NCBI RefSeq assembly: GCF_004362745.1
Contig: NZ_SNXY01000006.1
Span: forward strand, 434,001-498,000
Length of the DNA: 64,000 nucleotides
Reading direction: 5' to 3'
Source of the DNA: Oharaeibacter diazotrophicus
Lineage (GTDB): Bacteria; Pseudomonadota; Alphaproteobacteria; Rhizobiales; Pleomorphomonadaceae
A model generated the notes under the pieces. It was not told where the DNA came from, did not search any database, and worked only from the letters and a program-made list of their open reading frames with translations. The position numbers and the translations under genes are program-made. Of the stretch, positions 47,601 through 56,306 are shown one piece after another (positions within the stretch are counted from its first letter, which is position 1; each line of letters begins with the position of its first letter).

Positions 47601-48124
47601 TCCAGATGTGGGGGCAGTTCTCGGCCGGCGTGAAGCGCGGCGCCACCGCCGGCCGCCTCGCCGGCACGGTGGTGGCGCGCCAGGAGCGCAAGACCCGCAC
47701 CGGCAACAAGATGGGCATCCTCACCGTCTCCGACCCGACCGGGCAGTACGAGGCGGTGATCTTCTCCGAGGGCCTGTCGCACTACCGCGACCTGCTCGAA
47801 CCCGGCCAGTCGGTGATCCTGCTCGTCTCCGCCGAGGACAAGCCCGAGGGCATCTCGGTCCGGATCGACAGCGTCGAACCGCTCGATCAGGCTGCCGGAC
47901 GTCTGCAGCACGCGCTGCGCATCTTCCTGCGCGGACCCGAGCCGGTCGAGAGCATCCACCGCCACCTCGCCGGCGGCGGCGAGGGCGACGTCTCGCTGAT
48001 CGTGCTCGCCGAGGGCGGGCGCGGCGAGGTCGAGGTGCGGCTGCCCGGCCGCTACAAGGTCTCGCCGCAGATCGCCGGCGCGCTGCGCGCGGTGCCGGGG
48101 GTGGTGCAGGTCGAACTCGCCTGA
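44663..48124 (+). CDS. dnaE: DNA polymerase III alpha subunit
   Basis: 1153 residues, the replicative DnaE1 length. An N-terminal PHP domain begins FVHLRVHSAYSLLEGALPL. The polymerase core has Asp416 and Asp418 in MPDFDIDFCQDRREEVI, with VGPGRGSGAGSLVAW (about 375) and YGFNKSHAAAYALVAYQTAYLK. A helix-hairpin-helix region and an OB fold (RLAGTVVARQERKTRTGNKM, about 995) follow. DnaE2 (ImuC), the mutasome paralogue, is shorter and lies with imuAB, so this is the essential polymerase. Since the upstream gene has a LexA-type promoter, read-through after DNA damage is possible across the 181-base gap. Confidence 0.98.
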   Translation: MADDIGFVHLRVHSAYSLLEGALPLSKILKLADADAQPAIAVTDTGNLFSALEFSEKAAEKGIQPIVGCELAVDFGDEPADRRRPGAPAQGLPSIVLIAATQRGFDNLTILVSRSFMETEPGARPHLPFDRLADRADGILALTGGPNGPVDRAIAAGHGAVAAGRLARLAALFGDRLYVELQRHGTPAEALVEPELVALAYGAGLPLVATNECYFPARGDYEAHDALIAIAEGRVIADDDRRRLTPEHYLKSRAEMTAVFHDLPEALANTVEIARRVSYRPRKRKPILPRFAGADVDDVALAEKAEAEELARQAWEGLERRLEVHGLAPGLTVEDYRDRLGFELGIITKMKFPGYFLIVADFIKWAKAHGIPVGPGRGSGAGSLVAWSLTITDLDPMRFALLFERFLNPERVSMPDFDIDFCQDRREEVIRYVQGKYGREQVAQIITFGTLQARAVLRDVGRVLQLPYGQVDKLCKLVPQNPANPVTLGQALEDEPRLKEARRDDPVVDRLIDMAMKLEGLYRHASTHAAGIVIGDRPLDQLVPVYRDPRSDMPVTQYNMKWVESAGLVKFDFLGLKTLTVLETAVKLIARRGISIDLSALPLDDPATYALLSKGETVGVFQLESMGMRKAIADIEPDRFEDIIALVALYRPGPMANIPVYGAVKHGREAANYIHPKLEPVLKETYGIIVYQEQVMQIAQILSGYSLGEADLLRRAMGKKIKAEMDAQRVRFVAGAVKDGLDEAQANMIFDLLAKFADYGFNKSHAAAYALVAYQTAYLKANHPVEFMAASMTLDAANTDKLNDFRREAIRLGIEVVPPSVNRSHVDFEVEDGRILYALGAVKGVGRHAVEHVVEVRGDRPFRDVADFAHRINPKALNKRILESLVAAGAFDGLEPNRARLFEGLDKVMAAANKRLDDEAAGQGGFSFGGPANAAAAIPLPSRSDWLPDERLQREHGAIGFYLSAHPLDAYGPLLERLRVQMWGQFSAGVKRGATAGRLAGTVVARQERKTRTGNKMGILTVSDPTGQYEAVIFSEGLSHYRDLLEPGQSVILLVSAEDKPEGISVRIDSVEPLDQAAGRLQHALRIFLRGPEPVESIHRHLAGGGEGDVSLIVLAEGGRGEVEVRLPGRYKVSPQIAGALRAVPGVVQVELA

Positions 48125-48132
48125 TCGCCCTC

Positions 48133-48258
48133 GTACCGGTCTCGCAAGTTCCCGGCGCGTCGGGACTTCGCGCGGTTGCGGCCATCCCGCCTACGCCCGG
48201 CCGGGCGCTCCTTACCCGAAAGGCGCCGACCGGAGGTCGGAACTTCGCGAGCTCGGTG
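48133..48258 (+). repeat. RIME-like intergenic repeat, copy D
   Basis: Same orientation as copy A: TACCGGTCTCGCAAG start, first hairpin (CGCAAGTTCCCG.../CGGGACTTCGCG), central palindrome (CGCCCGGCCGGGCG, about 48194-48207), third hairpin (GCCGACCGGAGGTCGG) and CTCGGTGTC end. It fills the gap between the convergent stops of dnaE and the glycosylase gene, whose stop triplet begins at the next base (48259). Confidence 0.82.
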
Positions 48259-48915
48259 TCAGGCGGCGGCGAGGTCGTCGGCGATGCGGGCGAACACGGC
48301 GCGGAACATCTCGCGGGTGAGCCGGCCGGTGTTCGTGTTGTAGCGCGAGCAGTGGTAACTGTCGTAGAGCCGGAAGGCCCGGGCCGGGGCGAGATCGTGG
48401 ACCGCGCCGTGGCCGAAGGGAAAGCGCGTCACCGGCAGGGCGAGCGTGCGCAGCACCTGGTCGTGGGCGATGCGGCCGAGCGCGACCAGCGCGCGGGTAC
48501 CTTCGCGTGCGGCGAGGGTCGCCTCGAAGAACGGCCGGCAGGCGGCGATCTCCGGGCCGGTCGGCTTGTTCTCGGGCGGCACGCAGCGCACGGCGTTGGT
48601 GATGGCGGCGTCGAGGAGTTCGAGGCCGTCGGCCGGATCGGCGCGATAGGTGCCGCGCGCGAAGCCGAAGTCGACCAGGGTCTCGTAGAGCAGGTCACCG
48701 GCGTAGTCGCCGGTGAACGGCCGGCCGGTGCGGTTGGCGCCGCGCAGCCCGGGCGCCAGCCCGACGATCAGCAGGCGCGCGCCCGCCGGGCCGAAGCTCG
48801 CCACGGGCGCGTTGTGCCAGGTCGGCTCGGCGGCGCGGGCGGCCTCGCGGAAGGCGACGAGGCGGGGGCAGCGCGGGCAGTCGCGCGGCGGATCGAGGGG
48901 GAATCGCGTGGTCAT
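48259..48915 (-). CDS. Uracil-DNA glycosylase, family 5-like (UdgB)
   Basis: 218 residues from the ATG at 48915. It removes uracil or deaminated bases from DNA. The N-terminal CPRCPRLVAFRE supplies two cysteines of the iron-sulphur cluster, with further cysteines in NAVRCVPPENKPT and DSYHCSRYNTNTGRL. Motif A is GLAPGLRGANRTGRPFTGDYAG, split here as GLAPGLRGANRTGRPF, with no catalytic Asp in the classical place, as in family 5. The C-terminal YDSYHCSRYN stands for motif B. Together with xth nearby it adds base-excision repair capacity. Confidence 0.88.
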   Translation of the reverse strand: MTTRFPLDPPRDCPRCPRLVAFREAARAAEPTWHNAPVASFGPAGARLLIVGLAPGLRGANRTGRPFTGDYAGDLLYETLVDFGFARGTYRADPADGLELLDAAITNAVRCVPPENKPTGPEIAACRPFFEATLAAREGTRALVALGRIAHDQVLRTLALPVTRFPFGHGAVHDLAPARAFRLYDSYHCSRYNTNTGRLTREMFRAVFARIADDLAAA

Positions 48916-49116
48916 GCCGCGAGGGTGGCGGCTGCGGCGCGCCCGCGCAACGGTCGGCGCGGCGATCGGGGCGCCGACGGTGGCGCGGATCGCGCGGCGG
49001 AGCGGTCGAAGCGTGGGCGGACGTGCGATCACGGGAGCCGCCGCGGTCGGATCGTGGCCGGGAGCGGGGAGGCCCGGCCGCCATGAGTCACGCCGGTACG
49101 GCGCCGGACGCGGTCG

Positions 49117-49920
49117 TCACCCCACCGTCCGACCGCGGGCGAGTTCGTAGAGCGCGATGCCGGAGGTCGTGGCGACGTTGAGGCTGTCGAAGCCGCCGGC
49201 CATGTCGATGCGGACGGTCTCGGTGGCGGCCATGACGGCGTCGGAGAGGCCGGGGCCCTCGGTGCCGAGGAGGAGCGCAGCCGGGCGATCACGCGGGATC
49301 TCGTCGAGCCGTCGGGCGCCGCGCGGCGACAGGCCGAGCACGGCGTAGTCGGCGGCGGCGAGGAGGTCGACCATGGCGAGCGTATCGGGCACCCGCGCGA
49401 ACGGCACCTTCAGCACCCCGCCGACCGAGACGCGCAGCGCCTTGCGGTAGAGCGGGTCGCAGGTGGCACCGTCGATCAGCACGGCCCTGGCGCCGAAGGC
49501 GGCGGCGTTGCGGAAGATCCCGCCGACGTTGTCGTGGTTGGCGATGCCCGAAAGGCCGACCACCAGCGGCGGCCGTGCCGCCAGCAGCGCGGCGGGATCG
49601 GCCGGCGTGCCGCGCAGGCCGACGCCGAGCACGCCGCGGTGGATCGGGAAGCCGACGATCGCCTCCATCACCGCCATCGGCGCGACGAACACTGGCAGGT
49701 CGTGGGCGGCGAACAGCGGCTCCAGTGCCGCGACGCGGTTCTCGGCGACGAGCAGCGATTCCATTCGGAAGCGGCCGGCGGTCAGCGCCACCGCGAGCAC
49801 GGTCTCGCCCTCGGCGACGAAGCGGCCGCCGTGGCCGCCCGCGAGGTCGCGGTCGCGGACGTTGCGGTAGGCGGCGATGCGCGGGTCGTCGGGATCGGCG
49901 ACGGCGACGATCTCGGCCAT
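49117..49920 (-). CDS. TrmH/SpoU-family RNA 2'-O-methyltransferase
   Basis: 267 residues from the ATG at 49920, with GAGG seven bases upstream. An N-terminal substrate-binding domain (FVAEGETVLAVAL) is followed by the SPOUT domain with its three motifs: NHDNVGGIFRNAAAFG, LLLGTEGPGLSDAV and SLNVATTSGIALYEL. The enzyme methylates ribose 2'-OH in tRNA or rRNA; the target cannot be told (TrmH, RlmB and TsnR-like members share these motifs). It is divergent from a DUF423 gene, with a RIME-like repeat in the shared upstream region. Confidence 0.92.
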   Translation of the reverse strand: MAEIVAVADPDDPRIAAYRNVRDRDLAGGHGGRFVAEGETVLAVALTAGRFRMESLLVAENRVAALEPLFAAHDLPVFVAPMAVMEAIVGFPIHRGVLGVGLRGTPADPAALLAARPPLVVGLSGIANHDNVGGIFRNAAAFGARAVLIDGATCDPLYRKALRVSVGGVLKVPFARVPDTLAMVDLLAAADYAVLGLSPRGARRLDEIPRDRPAALLLGTEGPGLSDAVMAATETVRIDMAGGFDSLNVATTSGIALYELARGRTVG

Positions 49921-49991
49921 GTCGGGACCTCGTCTCGGCGAAAAGCGGGGCGGGCGGCGTCGCCGGCCGCTATGGCACGAATCGCCCGGCC

Positions 49992-50128
49992 GTACCATGT
50001 GATGGCGAGCTCGCAGAGTTCCGACCCGTGGTCGGACTTTGCGGGCGAGAAGCGCCCGACCGGGCGCCGGCCGAAAGGCCGAAACCCCGCAAAGTGCCGA
50101 CGAGTCGGAACTTTGCGAGACAGGTACC
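49992..50128 (-). repeat. RIME-like intergenic repeat, copy E (inverted)
   Basis: Inverted relative to copy A and nearly complete: TACCATGTGATGG start, hairpin TCCGACCCGTGGTCGGA (about 50010-50036), central CGCCCGACCGGGCG, hairpin CCCCGCAAAGTGCCGACGAG/TCGGAACTTTGCG, and CAGGTACC end. It is the only copy in a divergent promoter region (TrmH-type gene and DUF423 gene), about 70 bases from each start. Confidence 0.82.
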
Positions 50129-50194
50129 GGAGCCGAAGCCGAACCGCGGCGCCGCGCGCGCCCGGCGGCGAACATGGCGCGACAGGAGGGGCGG

Positions 50195-50557
50195 ATGGGT
50201 CTCGATCTCGACCGGGCGGTCGGCGTGCTGGCGGGGCTCGCCGGGGCGGCCGGCGTCGCGGCCTCGGCCGCGGGTGCGCACGCCTACGCCGGCACCAATC
50301 TCGACACCGCCGGCAAGATGCTGCTGGTGCACGCCGCCGCCCTCCTGGCGCTGGCCGGCCCGCTCGGCGGCTCGCGCCGGCTGTCCAGGCTCGCCGCCGT
50401 GGTGATGGCGGTCGGCATCGCCCTGTTCGCCGGCGACCTCGCCATGCGCGCGGTGACCGAAGCGCACCTCTTCCCGATGGCCGCGCCGATGGGCGGCCTG
50501 CTGCTGATCGCGTCCTGGCTGATCGTGGCGATCAGCTTCGTCGCGCGGCGGGGCTGA
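50195..50557 (+). CDS. DUF423 family membrane protein
   Basis: 120 residues from the ATG at 50195, favoured by AGGAGGGG upstream over the ATG at 50174. Four membrane segments are predicted. The DUF423 hallmarks are present: LAGLAGAAGVAASAAGAHAY at the N-terminus, MLLVHAAALLALA, and GIALFAGDLAMRAVTEAHLFPMAAPMGGLLLIASWL. Family function is unknown. It converges on phaC. Confidence 0.88.
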   Translation: MGLDLDRAVGVLAGLAGAAGVAASAAGAHAYAGTNLDTAGKMLLVHAAALLALAGPLGGSRRLSRLAAVVMAVGIALFAGDLAMRAVTEAHLFPMAAPMGGLLLIASWLIVAISFVARRG

Positions 50558-50582
50558 GCGTCGGGCTTCCGTCCGTTCGGCA

Positions 50583-52400
50583 TCAGTCGCGGATGCGGAC
50601 GTAGGCGCCGGGGGCGTCCTCGATCGGGTTGAGGCGGCCGCCGCCGATCTTGCGCGCCTTGACGCGGCGGTCGTCCTGCGCCTCGATCCAGGCCTGCCAG
50701 TCCGGCCACCACGAGCCGGGATGCTCCTCGGCGGCCGCCATCCACTTCTCCAGCGTGCCGGTGGCCGGACCGCCGGTCCAGTACTGGTACTTGCCGCGCG
50801 AGGGGTGGTTGACGACGCCGGCGATGTGGCCGGAGCCGGCGAGCACGTATTTCACCGGCCCGCCGAACAGGCCGGAGCCGACGAACACCGACTTCGGCGG
50901 CGCGATGTGGTCCTCGCGGGTGGCGAGGTTGTAGATCGGGATCGTGACCTTGGAGAGGTCCAGCTTCACGCCCGCCACCTCCATGGTGCCCTTGGCGAGC
51001 CGGTTCTCGAGATAGCAGCCGCGCAGGTAGAACGAGTGGTTCGCCGCCGGCATGCGCGTCGAGTCGGAGTTCCAGAACAACAGGTCGAACGGGAACGGCT
51101 CCTTGCCGCGCAGGTAGTTGTTGACGAAATAGGGCCAGATCAGGTCGTTGGCGCGCAGCGAGTTGAAGGCGCCGGCCATCTTCTTGCCCTCGAGGTAGCC
51201 GCGCTCGCTCATACGGTCCTCGAGGATGCGGATCTGCTCCTCGTCGACGAAGACCTTGAGCTCGCCGGCGTTCTCGAAGTCGACCTGGGTGGTGAAGAAG
51301 GTCGCGCTCTTGATGCGGTCGTCGCCGACCGCGGCGCAATAGGCGAGGGTGACCGCCAGCAGCGTGCCGCCGACGCAATAGCCGATGGCGTTGACCTCGC
51401 GCACCTTGGTGACCTTCTCGATCACGTCGAGGGCCTCGAGGATGCCCTCCTTCATGTAGTGCTCGAAGCTCTTGCCGGCCTGGCGCTCGTTCGGATTGAC
51501 CCACGAGATCACGAACACCGTCTGGCCCTGGTCGACCGCCCACTTGATGAACGACTTCTCGGGCGTGAGGTCGAGGATGTAGAACTTGTTGATCCAGGGC
51601 GGCACGATCAGCAGCGGCCGGCGCAGCACGTCCGGCGTCGCCGGTTCGTATTGCAGGATCTGGCAAACGTCGTTCTGCCAGATCACCTTGCCCGGGGTGA
51701 GGGCGAGGTTGACGCCCACCTTGAACTTGGTCGCGTCGGTCTGGCGGATCTTGAGGTCGCCGCCGCCGGCCTTGATGTCCTCGGCCAGCATCTTCATGCC
51801 GCGGACGAGATTGGCGCCGTTGCTGGAGACGGTCTCCTTCAGGAGCTCCGGGTTGGTCAGCAGGAAGTTCGACGGCGACAGCGCCGCCGCGATCTGGCGG
51901 ACGTAGAAGTCGGCCTTCTGGCGGGTGTGGGGATCGAGGCCGTCGGCGTCGGTCACCATGGTCTGCGCCCAGCGCGAGGAGATCAGGTAGACCTGCTTGA
52001 GGAAGTCGAAGAACTGGTTCTTGCGCCAGTCCTCGTCCTGGAAGCGCTTGTCCGACGGCTCCGGCGTGGCGGCGGGCGCCACCTCGTTGCCGAGCATGCG
52101 CTGCAGCGACGCACCCCAGAGCCCGATCAGGCCGGTCATCAGCCGTGTCTGCGCCTCGACGAGGCGCTGCGGGTCGGAGATCCAGTATTCGCCGACCTTG
52201 GCCAGCGTCTTGGTGACCTCGGTGAGCTCCTCGGCGAGCGTCGCCTTGACCTCGCCCGTTTCTCGCGGTTCCACATAGGCGGCCGCGGCCTTGCCGAGGT
52301 TCTCCATCGCCGCCGCGAGGTTGTGCGCGAATGCCTCCGGGTTCTCCACGACGTACCGCATCAGCGGGTGTTCGCCAGCCGTCTTCTCCGTGTCGGTCAT
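50583..52400 (-). CDS. phaC: Class I poly(3-hydroxyalkanoate) synthase
   Basis: 605 residues, class I length. It polymerises (R)-3-hydroxyacyl-CoA into storage polyester on the granule surface. The lipase-box-like [10 protein letters not shown] carries nucleophile Cys342. The catalytic Asp lies in [16 protein letters not shown] and the His in [31 protein letters not shown] is also diagnostic. No phaA, phaB, phaP or phaR is adjacent; in rhizobia phaC is often apart from phaAB. It is divergent from a lipoprotein gene with 237 bases between. The link to formaldehyde oxidation would be indirect, through serine-cycle acetyl-CoA. Confidence 0.97.
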   Translation of the reverse strand: MTDTEKTAGEHPLMRYVVENPEAFAHNLAAAMENLGKAAAAYVEPRETGEVKATLAEELTEVTKTLAKVGEYWISDPQRLVEAQTRLMTGLIGLWGASLQRMLGNEVAPAATPEPSDKRFQDEDWRKNQFFDFLKQVYLISSRWAQTMVTDADGLDPHTRQKADFYVRQIAAALSPSNFLLTNPELLKETVSSNGANLVRGMKMLAEDIKAGGGDLKIRQTDATKFKVGVNLALTPGKVIWQNDVCQILQYEPATPDVLRRPLLIVPPWINKFYILDLTPEKSFIKWAVDQGQTVFVISWVNPNERQAGKSFEHYMKEGILEALDVIEKVTKVREVNAIGYCVGGTLLAVTLAYCAAVGDDRIKSATFFTTQVDFENAGELKVFVDEEQIRILEDRMSERGYLEGKKMAGAFNSLRANDLIWPYFVNNYLRGKEPFPFDLLFWNSDSTRMPAANHSFYLRGCYLENRLAKGTMEVAGVKLDLSKVTIPIYNLATREDHIAPPKSVFVGSGLFGGPVKYVLAGSGHIAGVVNHPSRGKYQYWTGGPATGTLEKWMAAAEEHPGSWWPDWQAWIEAQDDRRVKARKIGGGRLNPIEDAPGAYVRIRD

Positions 52401-52637
52401 GCCGCTCGAGCGCTCCCCCTGACGCCGCCCGGTTCCGGGTCGGTCTTCCCCCGTCGTTCACGGGGCCTCCCCGAACGGTGATCCCGCCCGGCGATGCACC
52501 ATGATAACCTGACAACGCCGCCGCTCGCATCCCCGGTACACCTTCGGATGCAAGTTGCCGGCGAGAGTATTTACACTGCCGTTACCACGCATCCGCGACC
52601 ATCGGACTACGACTGTCCGCCGAGAGAGGGGCACGCC

Positions 52638-53048
52638 TTGACGTCCACGACCACCGCCCCCGCCGGGCCGCGCCGCGCCGTGCTCGCCGCCGTGCTGCTG
52701 CTGCTCGCCGCCTGTTCGAGCGGACCGACCGACTTCGTCGACGTCGCCACCGTCGCCGGCGACGACCGGGCGCCGCCGCAGGTGCGCAGCGCCGGCGAGC
52801 AGGCCGAACTGCAGCAGACGCTGTCGGCCTCCGGCACGGCGCTCGCCGCTCGCGGGGCCCGCGCCGACGACGGCCTCGGACCGGCGATGGCGCTGACCGT
52901 GATCCGCCAGCAGCAGAACGAGGAGGCGCGCGCGCTGCTCCAGGAGGCCGGCGGCATGCCGGCTCCGGCCGCCGCCCCCTGCGCCGGCGGCGCGGCGCGC
53001 GGCGCCGACGGCACGTGTCCCGCGACGGCGGCGGCGCCGGCGAACTGA
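52638..53048 (+). CDS. Small lipoprotein of unknown function
   Basis: 136 residues from a TTG at 52638, chosen because GAGAGGGG lies upstream and the signal peptide begins properly there; the longer ATG frame has an improbable N-terminus. A lipobox LLLLLAACSSG gives lipid attachment at Cys29. The mature part is short, Ala/Gln-rich and helical (GEQAELQQTLSASGTALA, ALTVIRQQQNEEARALLQEA) with two further cysteines near the C-terminus. No family was recognised. It is divergent from phaC. Confidence 0.7.
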   Translation: MTSTTTAPAGPRRAVLAAVLLLLAACSSGPTDFVDVATVAGDDRAPPQVRSAGEQAELQQTLSASGTALAARGARADDGLGPAMALTVIRQQQNEEARALLQEAGGMPAPAAAPCAGGAARGADGTCPATAAAPAN

Positions 53049-53193
53049 ACCAAATGCCGCGCGCCGCGCCCCGGATTTCCGCTGGGGATCGCGCGGCGGC
53101 AGTGGTAAAAGCGTGCCCCCGCTTCGACGCGGGCACGACGAACCGCGTCCGGGTGCACCGGCGCGGTGGTCCGATCCTCCGAAGGCACGAGCC

Positions 53194-54423
53194 ATGAGCA
53201 ACGACGAGTTCCACAAGATCAAGCGCCTCCCGCCCTACGTCTTCGAGCAGGTGAACCGGCTCAAGGCCAGCGCGCGAGCGGCCGGCGCCGACATCGTGGA
53301 CCTCGGCATGGGCAACCCGGACCTGCCGACGTCGAAGCACGTGGTCGACAAGCTGGTCGAGACGGTGCAGCGCCCCGATACCCACGGCTATTCCGCCTCG
53401 CGCGGCATCGCCGGCCTGCGCCGGGCCCAGGCGGCCTATTACGATCGCCGCTTCGGCGTGAAGCTGAACCCGAACACCCAGGTGGTGGCGACGCTCGGCT
53501 CCAAGGAGGGCTTCGCCAACATGGCGCAGGCCATCACCGCCCCGGGCGACGTGGTGCTGTGCCCGAACCCGTCCTACCCGATCCACGCCTTCGGCTTCCT
53601 GATGGTCGGCGGCGCGATCCGCTCGGTGCCGGTGACGCCCGGGCCGGAGTTCTTCCACGCCCTCGAGCGCGCCGTGATGCACACGGTGCCGAAGCCGATC
53701 GCGCTGGTGGTCTGCTACCCCTCCAACCCGACCGCCGAGGTCGTCGACCTCGACTTCTACCGCGACGTCGTCGCCTTCGCGCGCAAGCACGGCATCTTCG
53801 TGCTGTCGGACCTCGCCTATTCCGAGATCTACTTCGACGGCGTGCCGCCGCCCTCGATCCTGCAGGTGCCCGGCGCGATGGACGTCTGCGTCGAGTTCAC
53901 CTCGATGTCGAAGACCTTCTCCATGGCCGGCTGGCGCATGGGCTTCGCCGTCGGCAACGAGCGGCTGATCGCGGCGCTGGCGCGGGTCAAGAGCTACCTC
54001 GACTACGGCGCTTTCACCCCGATCCAGGTGGCGGCCACCGCCGCTCTCAACGATCCCGACGCCGACGCGCACATCGAGGAGGTCCGCCAGACCTACAAGC
54101 GCCGCCGCGACGTCATGGTCGAGAGCTTCGGCCGCGCCGGCTGGGAGATCCCGGTGCCGCGCGCCTCGATGTTCGCCTGGGCCAAGCTGCCGGAGAAGTT
54201 CCGCGAGCTCGGGAGCCTCGAGTTCTCAAAGCTGCTGATCGAGAAGGCCGACGTCGCCGTCGCCCCGGGCATCGGCTTCGGCGAGCACGGCGACGAGTAC
54301 GTCCGCCTCGCCCTGGTCGAGAACGAGCAGCGCATCCGTCAGGCCGCCCGCAAGCTGCGCAAGTTCTTCGACACCGCCGACGAGGTCCTGCACAACGTGA
54401 TCCCGCTGTCGGCGCGCGGCTGA
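53194..54423 (+). CDS. AlaC-like class I aminotransferase (LL-diaminopimelate aminotransferase type)
   Basis: 409 residues from the ATG at 53194. It is a PLP-dependent class I/II aminotransferase; Lys240 in FTSMSKTFSMAGWRMGF binds PLP. VVDLDFYRDVVAFARKHGIFVLSDLAYSEIYFDG, quoted in parts as VLSDLAYSEIYF, carries the Asp/Tyr cofactor contacts, and CYPSNPTAEV the conserved Asn. It resembles AlaC (glutamate-pyruvate transaminase) and the related proteins of alphaproteobacteria annotated as LL-diaminopimelate aminotransferase. The exact amino donor is unproven. A palindromic repeat array follows the stop. Confidence 0.9.
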   Translation: MSNDEFHKIKRLPPYVFEQVNRLKASARAAGADIVDLGMGNPDLPTSKHVVDKLVETVQRPDTHGYSASRGIAGLRRAQAAYYDRRFGVKLNPNTQVVATLGSKEGFANMAQAITAPGDVVLCPNPSYPIHAFGFLMVGGAIRSVPVTPGPEFFHALERAVMHTVPKPIALVVCYPSNPTAEVVDLDFYRDVVAFARKHGIFVLSDLAYSEIYFDGVPPPSILQVPGAMDVCVEFTSMSKTFSMAGWRMGFAVGNERLIAALARVKSYLDYGAFTPIQVAATAALNDPDADAHIEEVRQTYKRRRDVMVESFGRAGWEIPVPRASMFAWAKLPEKFRELGSLEFSKLLIEKADVAVAPGIGFGEHGDEYVRLALVENEQRIRQAARKLRKFFDTADEVLHNVIPLSARG

Positions 54424-55140
54424 GGGCAGGGGGGCGGGGGCGTCGAGCCCGCGGCAGCCACCCCACCCCGGCCCTTCGGGCCGACCCTCACCACGAGGGG
54501 GAGGGTAGCCATTGGCGCCGTCGCGGGTCGTCCATCTACCCTCCCCCTCGTGGGGAGGGTCGACGGCCGAAGGCCGGCGGGGTGGGGTAGCGCCGACGCT
54601 TTGTGGCCGACACGCTGGAACCGTGTCGACCCGCCGCGCTCAAGCCCCGAGAACGCCGCGCCACCCCACCCCGGCCCTTCGGGCCGACCCTCCCCACGAG
54701 GGGGAGGGTAGCCAATGGCGCCGTCGCGGGTCGTCCATCTACCCTCCCCCTCGTGGGGAGGGTCGACGGCCGAAGGCCGGCGGGGTGGGGTAGCGCCGAC
54801 ACCCGGCGCGGAACTTCGGCGCAGCATCCCGTCGACCTGTCGGGGCGCAAGTCCCCGGAACGCCGCGCCACCCCACGCCGGCCCTTCGGGCCGACCCTCC
54901 CCACGTGGGGGAGGGTAGCCAATGGCGCCGTCGCGGGTCGTTCATCTACCCTCCCCCTCGTGGGGAGGGTCGACGGCCGAAGGCCGGCGGGGTGGGGTAG
55001 CGCCGACGCCCGGCGCGGAACTTCGGCGCAGCATCCCGTCGACCTGTCGGGGCGCAGATCCCCGGAACGCCGCGCCACCCCACCCCGGCCCATCGGGCCG
55101 ACCCTCCCCACGAGGGGGAGGGTAGATGCGGGTCCGGTCC
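54424..55140. other. 717-base convergent intergenic stretch filled by a tandem repeat array
   Basis: No gene is seen; all open frames here are repeats of one another created by the array. It separates the convergent stops of the aminotransferase gene and the DUF4344 gene, which ends 15 bases after the last repeat arm. Confidence 0.8.
54457..55125. repeat. Tandem array of palindromic units, period 203-207 bp
   Basis: Three full units (54457-54593, 54660-54794, 54867-55001) and one half unit (55074-55125). Each unit has a left arm of about 52 bases (starting GCCACCCCACCCC, ending GAGGGGGAGGGTAG), a 26- to 27-base centre (with GGCGCCGTCGCGGGTCGT) and a right arm complementary to the left (ending GGGGTGGGGTAGC). 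Each arm also holds its own small hairpin (GGCCCTTCGGGCC type). Spacers two and three are almost identical while spacer one differs, pointing to recent duplication of a 207-bp block. There is no spacer diversity as in CRISPR. Confidence 0.92.
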
Positions 55141-56109
55141 TCAGTTCTTCTGCGCCTTGCCGTATTCCGTCGGCTTGGCGGCCTTGGTGTAGGTGCGCGC
55201 GCCGTCGGCGCCTTCCGGGACGGCTTCACCGCCCGCGTCGGCGGAGGCGTCCTCGCCGTCCCCGGCGTCCTCGTCGGGGTGGGCGTGGTACCAGTCGACC
55301 GACTGGCGGCGGTACCAGTCGACCAGTTCGTAGCAGTAGAGCACCTCGCGGGCGTCGGGGTCCCAGAAGGCGTTCGGCTGGCCGCAGGCGGCGGCGCGGA
55401 AGGTGAGGCCCTGGGGCAGGGCGTAGCGCGAGGACATCGCCTCGGCGACGACCTCGAGGATGCGGCTGGTCCTGACCTCGTCGGCGGCCCAGGCCAGCGA
55501 CGCGTCCTTCGCCGGCTCGTAGACCACCCGGATCTCCGCCTTCGGCTCGCCCTCGGGACGCCAGTGCGGCTTCAGCACGGCGTCCCACGACCGCGACACC
55601 TTCGCGAACTCGCCGGCGCAGCGCTCGCGTCGTTCGGCCGGCAGTTCGTAGGTGTCGGCGAGGTCGGAGAAGCGCTCCGCGTCCGATCCGACGGCGAGAC
55701 AGACGACGGCGTAGGAGCGCTGCAGGTCGAGGCCGTGCTCGTCGTAATAGGCGGAATCGTCGCCCTCGGCGCCGGTCGAGGCGTCGCCCGCCTCCTCCGA
55801 CTGCAGCCAGAAGCCGTCGGCGGTGTCGACCAGCGCCTGATCGAACACGTCCTTGCGCTCGGCGAGCAGCACGATGGTGGCGAGGTTGTCGACCGCGTCC
55901 TCCTCGCGGCCGAGCACCGGCAGGCCGAACTCGGCGATCAGCATGTGGCCCGATTCGTGGAACAGCGTGTGCAGGCCGTTGCCGCGCACGTAGTCGACCG
56001 TGCCCTGGACCTGATCGGCGGTCAGACCCGGAAACGGGTCCGCCGCCAGCGCCGGCACGGCCGTCGCGGCCAGCGCCAAGGCGCCGGCGATCGTGTTCGT
56101 GATCCTCAA
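55141..56109 (-). CDS. Secreted DUF4344 putative metallopeptidase
   Basis: 322 residues. A signal peptide (RITNTIAGALALAATAVPAL, then AADP) is followed by a zincin-like domain: GLHTLFHESGHMLIAEFGLPVLGREEDAVDN, with HESGH as the HExxH-like zinc site (His, Glu, His) and downstream Glu/Asp. The pattern HESGH...ELP.lGrEEDa.D is typical of DUF4344. Four conserved cysteines lie in the second half (in VVCLAVG, RERCAGEF, AAACGQPN and VLYCYELVDWY). The C-terminus is acidic and low-complexity. Peptidase activity has not been shown for the family to my knowledge. Confidence 0.85.
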   Translation of the reverse strand: MRITNTIAGALALAATAVPALAADPFPGLTADQVQGTVDYVRGNGLHTLFHESGHMLIAEFGLPVLGREEDAVDNLATIVLLAERKDVFDQALVDTADGFWLQSEEAGDASTGAEGDDSAYYDEHGLDLQRSYAVVCLAVGSDAERFSDLADTYELPAERRERCAGEFAKVSRSWDAVLKPHWRPEGEPKAEIRVVYEPAKDASLAWAADEVRTSRILEVVAEAMSSRYALPQGLTFRAAACGQPNAFWDPDAREVLYCYELVDWYRRQSVDWYHAHPDEDAGDGEDASADAGGEAVPEGADGARTYTKAAKPTEYGKAQKN

Positions 56110-56306
56110 GATCCGCCCCCGGATGTCGTCGTCGGGACGGCGGCCCGCGCCGCGCGTCTCCAGCGGGCCGGGATGATAGGCGAAAATCGCGCGGATTTGT
56201 CCATCCCGGAAAGGGGGGAACGGTCGCGGCGCTTCCCCCCGCCGGGCCGGCGGGGCACACTGCCCGCCGCGCGGGACATCGACGTCCGACAGGGAGCATC
56301 CGCACC

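Noticed and set aside
54457-55125. Repeat array considered as a CRISPR array
   Set aside because: Units are 137 bp palindromes with 66-72 bp spacers that are near identical to each other, and no cas genes are present.
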